A stretch of 64,000 bases of DNA from Bryobacterales bacterium (GTDB lineage Bacteria; Acidobacteriota; Terriglobia; Bryobacterales; Bryobacteraceae). The stretch covers positions 36,516 to 100,515 of the forward strand of contig DAIDIH010000057.1 in the NCBI GenBank assembly GCA_027459465.1. Reading direction: 5' to 3'. The position numbers and the translations under genes were made by a program. A model generated the notes under the pieces. It saw only the letters and a list, made by a program, of their open reading frames with translations, did no database searches and was not told where the DNA came from. Each line of letters begins with the position of its first letter. Within the stretch, counting starts at the first letter, position 1. Shown piece by piece: positions 15,294 to 23,616 of this stretch.

Positions 15294-16217
15294 ATGGGCT
15301 ACATGACCTGGGGACAACTTCGGATGCAGGTGCAGCAGACGCTGCCGGGCCTGACGCTCGACAAGTGCGACGAGTACCTGAACACGACCTACGCCCGCGT
15401 GCTCGACCACCGGAAATGGCTGGGACTCGAGGAAACGGCTTACGTCGAGACCGCAGCGCCGTATCAGTCCACGACCGACACCGTGACGCTGACCCAGGGC
15501 TCGAACGCCGTGACGGGAGTTGGGACCAGTTGGACGAGCGCGCTGACCGGCTTGAAATTCCAGACCCAGCAGACGGGCGCGATTTACACGTTCACGGTGC
15601 TGACGGCGACGACGGCGACGCTTGATCGCCCCTACGAGGGAACGGGCGGCTCCGGACTCGCTTACTGGCTGCTGACGCTCCGGTATCCGCTGCCTACGGA
15701 CTGCAAGCGCGTGATCGACGTGCTGAGCGCCGACGACGGCTATCCGCTGGCCGACCTGAGCACGCGGAGCCTCGACGGCGCGGTCGGATGGCGGGACGTG
15801 GTGGGAATGCCGGCGGTTTACAACGTGCGGCCGAGCCCGGAAGCCCTCGACGGGGGCACCACGTGGCAGATCGAGTTCTACCCGATCGCGCAGTACGCCA
15901 AGGGTTACCTCGTGCGCTACGAGCGCAGCACGAGCGCTTTCAACGGAACGAACACGGCGTCTTCGCCGCTGCCGTTCGTTTCAGATCAAGTCCTGCTGAG
16001 CGGAGCGCGGGCGAAGGCGTACGCGGACGCCGGACGCCGCGGGGAGTACAACAGCCAGATCGCGTTCCAGGAAAGGCTGTTCGCCGACGAGCTGAACACG
16101 ATGGCGAAGGCCGACCGCCGGAAGGGCAACACGCGGCCCTTCCGCGTGCCGGACCGCTTCACGCGGCACCGGCTCGAGCGGATGCTGCGATCGGCGTTCC
16201 CGAGGATTCTGGGGTGA
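15294..16217 (+). CDS. Head-tail adaptor protein, gp4-like (copy 1)
   Basis: A 307-residue protein. The helical N terminus (LRMQVQQTLPGLTLDKCDEY, then LNTTYARVLDH) is like gp4-type adaptors below the portal. An inserted beta module (VTLTQGSNAVTGVGTSW...LDRPYEG) follows, then FYPIAQYAKGYLVRYER and C-terminal helices. It is the first of three related proteins (16222 and 18329). The YEGTGGSG linker hints at a domain insertion. Confidence 0.6.
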   Translation: MGYMTWGQLRMQVQQTLPGLTLDKCDEYLNTTYARVLDHRKWLGLEETAYVETAAPYQSTTDTVTLTQGSNAVTGVGTSWTSALTGLKFQTQQTGAIYTFTVLTATTATLDRPYEGTGGSGLAYWLLTLRYPLPTDCKRVIDVLSADDGYPLADLSTRSLDGAVGWRDVVGMPAVYNVRPSPEALDGGTTWQIEFYPIAQYAKGYLVRYERSTSAFNGTNTASSPLPFVSDQVLLSGARAKAYADAGRRGEYNSQIAFQERLFADELNTMAKADRRKGNTRPFRVPDRFTRHRLERMLRSAFPRILG

Positions 16218-16221
16218 CGCC

Positions 16222-16953
16222 GTGCAGCTATCCGACATGGCGTCGCGGGTGCTGGCGCGGCTCGATCAGCCCTCGACTGGCAGCTACTACACCCACGGCG
16301 AAACCGTCAGCGCTCTGAACGAGGCGCAGCGGTTTTTCTGCTTTCTCACTCTCGGCTACCAGAAGACGCTCACGGCGGCGATCCAGATGCTGGCCGGGAA
16401 CCCAACGGTCCGGATGTTGACGATCTTCGGAGACTGGCTCGTTCCGCTCCGGGTGAACATTCACGGCGGCGCGCAGCTTCGTCCGGTGCGCCTGGCGGAC
16501 CTCGACAGCCTGGATGCGGACTGGCAGAACGTGGCGGCGACCACATCGAGCCCGGTGGCGCGCTACGCGGCGCTCGGCTTCGATCTGCTGGCGCTTTATC
16601 CGCAGCCGCAGACGGCGGCGGTGAACTTCGATTTCACCTACGCGGCGTCGCCTCCCCCGATGGCCGCGGACACGGACGTTCCTGTGGTTCCGGGCGAGCA
16701 CCACGCCGACTTGGTCGATTACGCAACGTACCGGCTGCGCTACCGGGAGGGCGGCGCGGAATTCGAGAAAGGGCTGCCCTACTTCCGGCGATTCCTGGAT
16801 GGGGCGGCCAAGTACGGGCGCTACATACGCCAGCGCAACCTGGCGGCCCGTTACGACAAGCTGCCCTTCGAAATCGAGCGCGCGGACCTTTCGGCGCTGC
16901 TGGACCTGGATAAACGGCTGGTGCCGGTAAGGAGATCACCCAATGGCGAATGA
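16222..16953 (+). CDS. Head-tail adaptor protein, gp4-like (copy 2)
   Basis: A 243-residue protein starting at GTG 16222. It has N-terminal helices (ASRVLARLDQPSTGSYYTHG, VSALNEAQRFFCF), then LRPVRLADLDSLDADWQ, FDLLALYPQPQ and a C-terminal tail with LVDYATYRLRYREGG. The core order matches the 18329 protein (LRPASALDLESYDSGWQ, QIFLYPAV), so the two look like paralogues. It overlaps the next gene by 11 bases. Confidence 0.6.
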   Translation: MQLSDMASRVLARLDQPSTGSYYTHGETVSALNEAQRFFCFLTLGYQKTLTAAIQMLAGNPTVRMLTIFGDWLVPLRVNIHGGAQLRPVRLADLDSLDADWQNVAATTSSPVARYAALGFDLLALYPQPQTAAVNFDFTYAASPPPMAADTDVPVVPGEHHADLVDYATYRLRYREGGAEFEKGLPYFRRFLDGAAKYGRYIRQRNLAARYDKLPFEIERADLSALLDLDKRLVPVRRSPNGE

Positions 16954-18319
16954 CCTTGGATATACGCCCGGAAGCGGGGCTTTAGTGAGCACGATTCAGG
17001 CATCGAGCGACGCCTCGCACGTGCAGCTTGTCGCCCTGAGCGCGATCGAGGCGACGGGAGACCGCTCGCCGATCCCAGCAGACCCGAACAACGGCCTGGG
17101 CGTCGAGATCCTGGCGATCTCGCCGACGCTGAGCCTTCCTATCACGAACTACGCCGGAGGGCGGCTGACGGTGGACGCGAGCCAGACGAACCTGAGCGTC
17201 CAGAACGTCACCGGCGGCAGCCTGACGGTCGGGGCTCCCGTGGGGACGCCCGTGGCCGTGCGCATCAGCAATGGCTCGGCCTTCGTCGACACGATCCCGG
17301 TGTCGATCGGCGGGACGGTGACGGTCGCGGGCACGGTGAATGTCGGGAACACGCCCAGCGTGGCGCAGAGCGGCACGTGGAATATCGGCACGGTCACTTC
17401 CATCACGAACACGGTGACGGTGGCCGGCAGCGTGAGCGTGACGGGGACCGCCACGGTGGCCGGTACGGTGACCGCGAACCAGGGAACGCCCGCGGCGGTG
17501 GCGAACGCGTGGCCGGCGAAAGTGACGGACGGCACGAACACCGTCGGCACGACGCTGACCGGCGGAAAATACGGGCTGAACGTCCAAGTGATCGGGCAGA
17601 CGGGCGGCGGCTACAGCCAGCAGGACCTGACGGCGTTCACGGTGGGCACCACGCCGGTCGAAGTGATCGGCGGCATCTACGATGACTCGATCGCCACGGC
17701 GCCCAGCGCCGGGCAGGTGACGGTGCTTCGGCTGACGCTGGCCCGCGGGCTGCACGTCAATCTGAGGGACTCGAGCGGAAACGAGCTGGGAGGCTCCGCA
17801 GACCCGCTGTACGTGCAGGCGGTGGGGACCAACTTCCCGCATAACCTCGTGCAAGTGGGCGGCACTGCGGTAGTGACCGCGGCGGCGGGCGTCCAGAAAG
17901 TCGGGATATCGGATGCGGGAGGAAACGCCTTCAGCCAGGTGAACCCCCTGCAGACGCAGAACGCCCCGAGCGGCCAGACCGGCGGGGCGACGCAGACCAT
18001 CTTCCGGTCGAGCGTGAACCTGACGGCGCTGTCGAGCGGCAACGTGCTGCACACGCCGGTGGGAGGGCAGCGGTTCTTCCTTGAGGCGCTGGTGATCGTC
18101 GTGGCTGGCACCGGCGCGGGCAGCTACCAGATCACGGTATACGACAACACGAATTCCGCCTCCACAATCCTGTGGCAGGGCGTCGCGCCCGCGGGCGTTT
18201 ACACGCTCACTCCGGCGCGGCCGATCGCCTCGGCTGCCGCCAACAATGTCCTCCGCGTAGACATCACGGGCAGCGGAACGGTCAACTGCTGGATCACGGC
18301 GATCGGATACGACGCGTAA
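16943..18319 (+). CDS. Beta-repeat structural protein
   Basis: A 458-residue protein with AAGGAGATCACCC before ATG 16943. Residues about 60-180 are short Val/Thr/Gly strands (GTVTVAGTVNVGNTPSV, SVTGTATVAGTVTANQGTP), which predict a beta-solenoid or fibre shaft. The C-terminal about 110 residues look globular (NVLHTPVGGQRFFLEALVIV). Such proteins form head or tail fibres. It lies between two adaptor paralogues. Confidence 0.6.
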   Translation: MANDLGYTPGSGALVSTIQASSDASHVQLVALSAIEATGDRSPIPADPNNGLGVEILAISPTLSLPITNYAGGRLTVDASQTNLSVQNVTGGSLTVGAPVGTPVAVRISNGSAFVDTIPVSIGGTVTVAGTVNVGNTPSVAQSGTWNIGTVTSITNTVTVAGSVSVTGTATVAGTVTANQGTPAAVANAWPAKVTDGTNTVGTTLTGGKYGLNVQVIGQTGGGYSQQDLTAFTVGTTPVEVIGGIYDDSIATAPSAGQVTVLRLTLARGLHVNLRDSSGNELGGSADPLYVQAVGTNFPHNLVQVGGTAVVTAAAGVQKVGISDAGGNAFSQVNPLQTQNAPSGQTGGATQTIFRSSVNLTALSSGNVLHTPVGGQRFFLEALVIVVAGTGAGSYQITVYDNTNSASTILWQGVAPAGVYTLTPARPIASAAANNVLRVDITGSGTVNCWITAIGYDA

Positions 18320-18328
18320 GGGCGACCG

Positions 18329-18973
18329 ATGCCGATCCTGCTATTCCCGCAGGGGGCCGCGGCGCTTGGGCTCGATATCGCCGCGGTCGCCTCCGACATC
18401 CTGCCGGCGCTGGGCGCGGCGAACTTCGCCGATCTGGACTGGTGCACCGAGACGGAGCTGCTCGACTACGCAGACGAAGCGGCGCGCCGGCTGGCGTCGA
18501 AGGTCTCGGTGTGGGTGAACCGGTACGGGCTGCAGACGGTGAACCCTGGCACGCAGCCCGCTCCGGCGCCCTCGGACATGATCGACGCGATTCACGTGAG
18601 CTGGAACGGCGCGTCGCTGAGGCCGGCGTCCGCGCTCGATCTCGAAAGCTATGACTCCGGGTGGCAGTCCACCACGGGAACCCCGGCGCGGTTCTCGATC
18701 GACGCCGGCGCCGGGCAGATTTTCCTGTACCCGGCGGTGACGGTGAGCGGAACGCTCGCGACGATCTATCACCAACTGCAACCGCAGATCGCAGTGGGGG
18801 CGAGCGTGGTGAACGCGCCGACGGTGTTCTGGGACTTCTTCGGCCTGGCGATGCTCGCCGGGGCGCGCGGCAAGGAAAGCGAGCAGGCGATGCCCGAGAT
18901 GGCGGCGCACTTCGAACAGCGGATGACGCTGTTTGAGCAGATCGCCCAGCAATACTGGGGGGCCGCGCAGTAA
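18329..18973 (+). CDS. Head-tail adaptor protein, gp4-like (copy 3)
   Basis: A 214-residue protein from ATG 18329. Helices near the N terminus (WCTETELLDYADEAARRLAS) are followed by DMIDAIHVSWNG, LRPASALDLESYDSGWQ, QIFLYPAVTV, and C-terminal helices (MPEMAAHFEQRMTLFEQIAQ). This is the arrangement of copy 2. Its stop overlaps the start of the large tail protein, as expected for an adaptor next to a tail nozzle. Confidence 0.6.
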   Translation: MPILLFPQGAAALGLDIAAVASDILPALGAANFADLDWCTETELLDYADEAARRLASKVSVWVNRYGLQTVNPGTQPAPAPSDMIDAIHVSWNGASLRPASALDLESYDSGWQSTTGTPARFSIDAGAGQIFLYPAVTVSGTLATIYHQLQPQIAVGASVVNAPTVFWDFFGLAMLAGARGKESEQAMPEMAAHFEQRMTLFEQIAQQYWGAAQ

Positions 18974-21900
18974 TGGCATACAAGCAAAGCAAGCTCCAGG
19001 TGCTGAGCGGCAGTCTGAATCTGCTGACGCCGCCGGACAAAATCGCGGCGACAGATGCGCAGCAGCTCGAGAATTTCCGGCTCGACCAGGCCGGAGCGCT
19101 GGTGGGGCGCGCGCCGGTGTATTCGCTGGGCTCGTTCGGCAGCGGAGGAGACATCCAGAAGATCGCGGCGGTAAAGCCGGATCAGGTTTACGTCGGCCTC
19201 GGGAACTCGCTCTACCGCTATCCGAGCGGGTCGCTGGTGACTAGCGGCATGAGCGGAAGGCCCTTCGGGTTTGCCGCGATGAACGGCTTCGCGTGGATCA
19301 TGGACCAGAACGTCCAGGGCCGCGACGACGGAACCACGTTCACGAGCAGCGTGCCCGCGCCTCCGACGTCGGCGCCCGTCTTGAATTCGATTCCCTACAC
19401 GGAGCCGAACCCGCTTGGGCTGCAGGGCACGTACCAGTATTACGTCACGTTTGTGACGGCGCTTGGCGAAACGAACCCGAGCCCCGCAAGCGCCGAGATG
19501 ACGTTCGCGACGCCAACGTATCCCGACCTGATCGACATCGCGATCAGCCCGGATCCGACCGTCATTGCGCGGAACATCTACCGCATCGGCGGGGTTCTGG
19601 GGCAGCCGTACCTGGTCGGGACGCTCAACGACAATTCGACCGCTTCTTTCCTCGACACGATGAGCGACGTGGAGGCCGCGGCGCAGGGAGTGGCGCTGGC
19701 CTTCGACCACGATCCGCCGCCGGCCGCGCAGGGCCTCGCGGGGCCATATTTCGGTCGCCTCCTCGCCTTCAACACGGCGGCGAACCCGAACCGCCTGTGG
19801 TGGACGAAGCCGGGGCAGCCGGAATACTGGCCGGGGGCGAGCTACGCGGCCGGCAACTGGGTCGACGTGGGAGACAGCGGCGAAGCAATCCTGGCGGTCA
19901 CCTGCCATGCGCGCTTCGCGATCATCTACAAGGAGCGCAGCATCTGGCGGCTGATCGGAGATCCGGACACCGGATTCCTGGAGATCGCCAACCCGAAGAT
20001 CGGCATTTTCGGGCCGAACGCGGTGACGAACGCCGGCGCTGTGGATTACTTCGCCGGCACCAGCGGCGGCTATCGGGGCATCTATTCGACCGCCGACGGC
20101 GTCAACTGCACGAAGCTGACAGCGAAGGTGGATCCGATCTTCCAGGCCGGTCAGGAATGGCCGGCGCCAGGCGGATTCCGCGTGCCGGTGCAGCCGCTCG
20201 ATTACGGCTACCTCGGACAGTGCGCGATCGAGTTCGTCGGCAGCCAGGTGTTCTTCAGCTACCGCGAAACGCAGACCACCGCGCCTACAACTTCGAACAC
20301 GTGCACGCTGGTGCTGAACATCGACACGGGCGACATCGGGACGCTGCGTGTCCAGAACCTGCTGGGCAGCTACCAGGGCGGATTCACGGCGCTCTACTAC
20401 AGCGGCGATCAGCTTTGGGGCGGCACGGGGAACTGGATGGCGCGCATCGACGGCGAACTGGCGCTCCTGCCCTCGAACGCGCCGGACATGGCCGGAGAGC
20501 AGATCTCGTACATATTCCAGAGCCGGGCCGAGGACGCGGGTTACCCCGACAACCAGAAGGTCTTCCTCGACCTGGCGCTCGACTTCACGTACCCGTTCGG
20601 CGTAGCCCAGGTTTACGCGGTGACGGACAACGGGACGGCGAAAACGCAAGTGGCGGCGCTGACCGCAACGGGAGGCCTGCGCCAGAAGATCACGATTTCG
20701 CTGGAGGAGCTGCGGGCGACCAACCTGTCGATCCGCATCGAGGCGCAGGGCGGCAACGGGCTTCAGATCCACGCGATTTACCTGTACTACTACGTGGACG
20801 CGAGGCTGGCGGACAACGTGATTACGGTGCCATTCCAGCTCGCGCCGGGCGGCCAGGTGGTTCAGGTGAAAGAGCTGCAGGTGGACGCGGACACGACCAA
20901 CGGGCCGATGACGGTGAATTGGCTGAGCGACTTGCCGGGGAACGAGTTGACGCTGCGCGTATCGCCGCAGGTTCCGGCCTCGACCGGGCGACGGCCGTAC
21001 CAGCTTCCGATCTCGCTGGTCGAAGGAAGGCTGTTCCAGTTTGCCGCGGCGGCGGTGCAGGGCGCGTTCCGGCTCTACGGGGCGCGGGCGCTGATCCGCG
21101 TGATCGGCACTTACATCGAGGGGTACGAGGCCGCAGCGGGGTTCGTCTGGGACTCGATGGATGAGGATTTCTCGACGGGCATCACGCACATCCCGCGCGG
21201 GTATGCGATCAGTTTGTACGCGAATCCCATCAAGCAGGCGCGGGAGATCGCGCTGCAGATGGAGAGCACGGGGCCCGTGACGGTGACGCTGTGGAGCGAC
21301 TTGCCGGGCGACCAGATCGCGGCGCGGGCCAGTTTCACGGTGAACACCGGCGCTCCGGAGACGACGGTTTACGGGCGGCGCGAGGTGCGCCTGCCGCTGC
21401 CGGCGGGGCTGAACCACGAGATCGAGGGCCGCGTCTTCCGGCTGCAGATCGCGGGGAACTATCAGTTCAAGTTGTACCAGGCGGCAATCGAGATCCTACC
21501 GATCGGCGTGTATGTCGAGGCGTACGAGGCCGCGGGAGGGGCCGTTTACGATTCCCGCGAGATCGACCTGGGGACGCCGAAGCCGAAAGAGGCGCGCGAA
21601 ATCGAGTTCGATATCGACACCGCGGGCGTGACGGCGACGCTGCTCACCGATCTTCCGAGCGGCGTGATGACCGTGGCGTGGACGGCGACGGTGGCGACGA
21701 GCGGCCGCGAGAAGATCATGCTCGCGCTGCCGCTGCTCGAGGGGCGCATGTTCCGGCTGATCCTGACGAGTTCGAACTCGTTCAAGCTCTACGGAGCGCG
21801 GATCTTCGCGCGCGTGTTCGGGCAGTACCTCACCGGCGGGGAGGGGACGAGCGGCGCTTTCTGGGACACCACGGAGCTTGATCTCGGCACGCAGGCGGTG

Positions 21901-23103
21901 AAGCAGATCCGCGAGATCGAACTGGATACCTGGGCGTACGGGACGGCGACGGTGACCGTGTATACGGACCTGCCGGGGAACGCGATGGCGGTGCGGCAGA
22001 CGTTCACCTACGGGCCGAATCCCACGCGGCGCCAGGTGCGCATCCCGCTGCAGCAGGGCGCCGTGCCCGAGAATTACCTGTTCGGGCGCCTGATCCGCGT
22101 GACCATCCAGAGCAACCAGAGCGTGAAGCTGTTCGGCGCGAGAATTCACACGCGCCCCGCAGGCGTCTACATCGAGGGTTACGAGTCGGTGGCCGGCGCG
22201 GTGTGGGATTCGACTGCGATCGACCTGGGCTCGAACGCGGTGAAGCAGATCGACGAGATCCGCGTGGAACGGGACACGGACGGCCCGGCGTCGCTGGCGC
22301 TGTGGACCGATTTGCCGGGCGAAGCCTACGCGCTGCGCTATACGGGCGCGATCGCCGTGAAGGCCGTGCCGAGGGCCTGGGCGACGATTCCGGTTCCGGC
22401 AGGAATCGAGGCGCGGTCGCTCCGGCTGATCGCGTCGGGGAGTTCCGGACTGCGGCTGTACCGGATCCAGATCCGCGCGCGCCAAGTGGGGCGCTACATC
22501 GCGGCGCAGTCGCCGGGCGACTCGACCGACGCTCTCGTGACGAGCGAGTTCGATTTCGGCTCCGAGCGGGTGAAGCCGTTCAAGAAAATCTGGGTCGATA
22601 TCGAGACGGACGGCACGGGCAGCGTCACCTTGCAGTTGTTCACCGACCAGAGCGGCGAGATGGCGCAGGCGTACCAGACGACGCTCTCGACGGGCGGCGT
22701 CCGCAAGACCTTCAAGCTGTATCTGCCGTTGAACACCCGCGGGCGGCTGCTGCGCATCCAACTGGGAGGGCCGACGGCGGCGATTCTGTACCGGATCCGG
22801 GTTTGGACAAGGCCGCTGAACCAGGCCGGGGCGCAGTGGGGCTGGCACGATTACCCGGTGGAGCAAAGCTCCGTGCTGCCGGAGTGGACGGACGTGGCGC
22901 TCGATCGCACGCCGGAGGCCTTCGAGTGGGCGCCGCTGCCGGTGGAACCGACGCCTCCGGAGTGGGCATGGATGCCCTTCCCGGTATCCCCGACGCCGGC
23001 GCAGTGGCAATGGGCGAAGGTGCTGAGCGTCGCCGAGACGAGCGATTCCTGGACGTGGGTCGCCATTCCCGGATCGGAAGATCCGGCGGTGGCGAGCGAG
23101 TGA
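18973..23103 (+). CDS. Large tail nozzle protein with about six tandem modules
   Basis: A 1376-residue protein. The N terminus (DAQQLENFRLDQAGALVGRA) and following propeller-like sequence (residues 1-600) resemble tail stabilisation/nozzle proteins of P22 gp10 or T7 gp12 type. From about residue 610 to 1280 a module of 100-130 residues recurs; each has a GxYxEGYE..AGAVWDS core, an EIE(F/L)D strand and a TDLPG turn. The end has Trp-rich repeats (PEWAWMPFPVSPTP). The extra modules may widen or decorate the tail. Confidence 0.65.
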   Translation: MAYKQSKLQVLSGSLNLLTPPDKIAATDAQQLENFRLDQAGALVGRAPVYSLGSFGSGGDIQKIAAVKPDQVYVGLGNSLYRYPSGSLVTSGMSGRPFGFAAMNGFAWIMDQNVQGRDDGTTFTSSVPAPPTSAPVLNSIPYTEPNPLGLQGTYQYYVTFVTALGETNPSPASAEMTFATPTYPDLIDIAISPDPTVIARNIYRIGGVLGQPYLVGTLNDNSTASFLDTMSDVEAAAQGVALAFDHDPPPAAQGLAGPYFGRLLAFNTAANPNRLWWTKPGQPEYWPGASYAAGNWVDVGDSGEAILAVTCHARFAIIYKERSIWRLIGDPDTGFLEIANPKIGIFGPNAVTNAGAVDYFAGTSGGYRGIYSTADGVNCTKLTAKVDPIFQAGQEWPAPGGFRVPVQPLDYGYLGQCAIEFVGSQVFFSYRETQTTAPTTSNTCTLVLNIDTGDIGTLRVQNLLGSYQGGFTALYYSGDQLWGGTGNWMARIDGELALLPSNAPDMAGEQISYIFQSRAEDAGYPDNQKVFLDLALDFTYPFGVAQVYAVTDNGTAKTQVAALTATGGLRQKITISLEELRATNLSIRIEAQGGNGLQIHAIYLYYYVDARLADNVITVPFQLAPGGQVVQVKELQVDADTTNGPMTVNWLSDLPGNELTLRVSPQVPASTGRRPYQLPISLVEGRLFQFAAAAVQGAFRLYGARALIRVIGTYIEGYEAAAGFVWDSMDEDFSTGITHIPRGYAISLYANPIKQAREIALQMESTGPVTVTLWSDLPGDQIAARASFTVNTGAPETTVYGRREVRLPLPAGLNHEIEGRVFRLQIAGNYQFKLYQAAIEILPIGVYVEAYEAAGGAVYDSREIDLGTPKPKEAREIEFDIDTAGVTATLLTDLPSGVMTVAWTATVATSGREKIMLALPLLEGRMFRLILTSSNSFKLYGARIFARVFGQYLTGGEGTSGAFWDTTELDLGTQAVKQIREIELDTWAYGTATVTVYTDLPGNAMAVRQTFTYGPNPTRRQVRIPLQQGAVPENYLFGRLIRVTIQSNQSVKLFGARIHTRPAGVYIEGYESVAGAVWDSTAIDLGSNAVKQIDEIRVERDTDGPASLALWTDLPGEAYALRYTGAIAVKAVPRAWATIPVPAGIEARSLRLIASGSSGLRLYRIQIRARQVGRYIAAQSPGDSTDALVTSEFDFGSERVKPFKKIWVDIETDGTGSVTLQLFTDQSGEMAQAYQTTLSTGGVRKTFKLYLPLNTRGRLLRIQLGGPTAAILYRIRVWTRPLNQAGAQWGWHDYPVEQSSVLPEWTDVALDRTPEAFEWAPLPVEPTPPEWAWMPFPVSPTPAQWQWAKVLSVAETSDSWTWVAIPGSEDPAVASE

Positions 23104-23109
23104 GGCGCG

Positions 23110-23613
23110 ATGCCATCGACGAACGCCCACACATGGCTTGAGCTGCCCCCGAACAAGAACGTGGACCCCGCGTTTCTGCGCCAGGTGAACGATTCGATGC
23201 GGGAGATTGCGCGCCAGCTCGATTCGATCGGCGGGGCATCGTCGTCTGCGGCGCCAGCGGCGGGAGGGTCGACGCCGGCGCAAGCGATCACCGGGGGAGA
23301 AGCCGTGCTGAGCGTGGGGGGAACGCTGGCGATTCAGTCGAACGCGGCGCCTCTGCTGACCGTCCCGGCGATCACGCCGGTTTCGATTACGGCGCTGGTG
23401 AAGCAGGCGCCGCAGGGAGGCAGCGTTCAGGTGCAGCTCAACGTTGCGGGGCAGAAGTACCTGACGGTCACGGTGGCGCAAGGGCAGACGAGCGGGAGCG
23501 CCACAGGCTCGAGCTTCGCCGCGATTGCCGCCGGCAGCCTCCTGACGATGGATATCGTTGCGGTGGGAACGACGTTTCCGGGCTCGGACCTGAGCCTGAT
23601 CGTGGGGTTCTAG
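23110..23613 (+). CDS. Hypothetical tail-region protein
   Basis: A 167-residue protein from ATG 23110. It has an N-terminal helix (AFLRQVNDSMREIARQLDS), an Ala/Ser/Gly linker and a beta-rich C-terminal half ending DLSLIVGF. It could anchor a fibre to the tail, with the helix bound to the nozzle. No family assigned. Confidence 0.55.
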   Translation: MPSTNAHTWLELPPNKNVDPAFLRQVNDSMREIARQLDSIGGASSSAAPAAGGSTPAQAITGGEAVLSVGGTLAIQSNAAPLLTVPAITPVSITALVKQAPQGGSVQVQLNVAGQKYLTVTVAQGQTSGSATGSSFAAIAAGSLLTMDIVAVGTTFPGSDLSLIVGF

Positions 23614-23616
23614 CCC

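Noticed and set aside
18769-21417. 882-residue minus-strand ORF
   Set aside because: Antisense to the adaptor and large tail genes, Arg/His/Val-rich with no folded pattern. Long antisense frames are common at this GC content.
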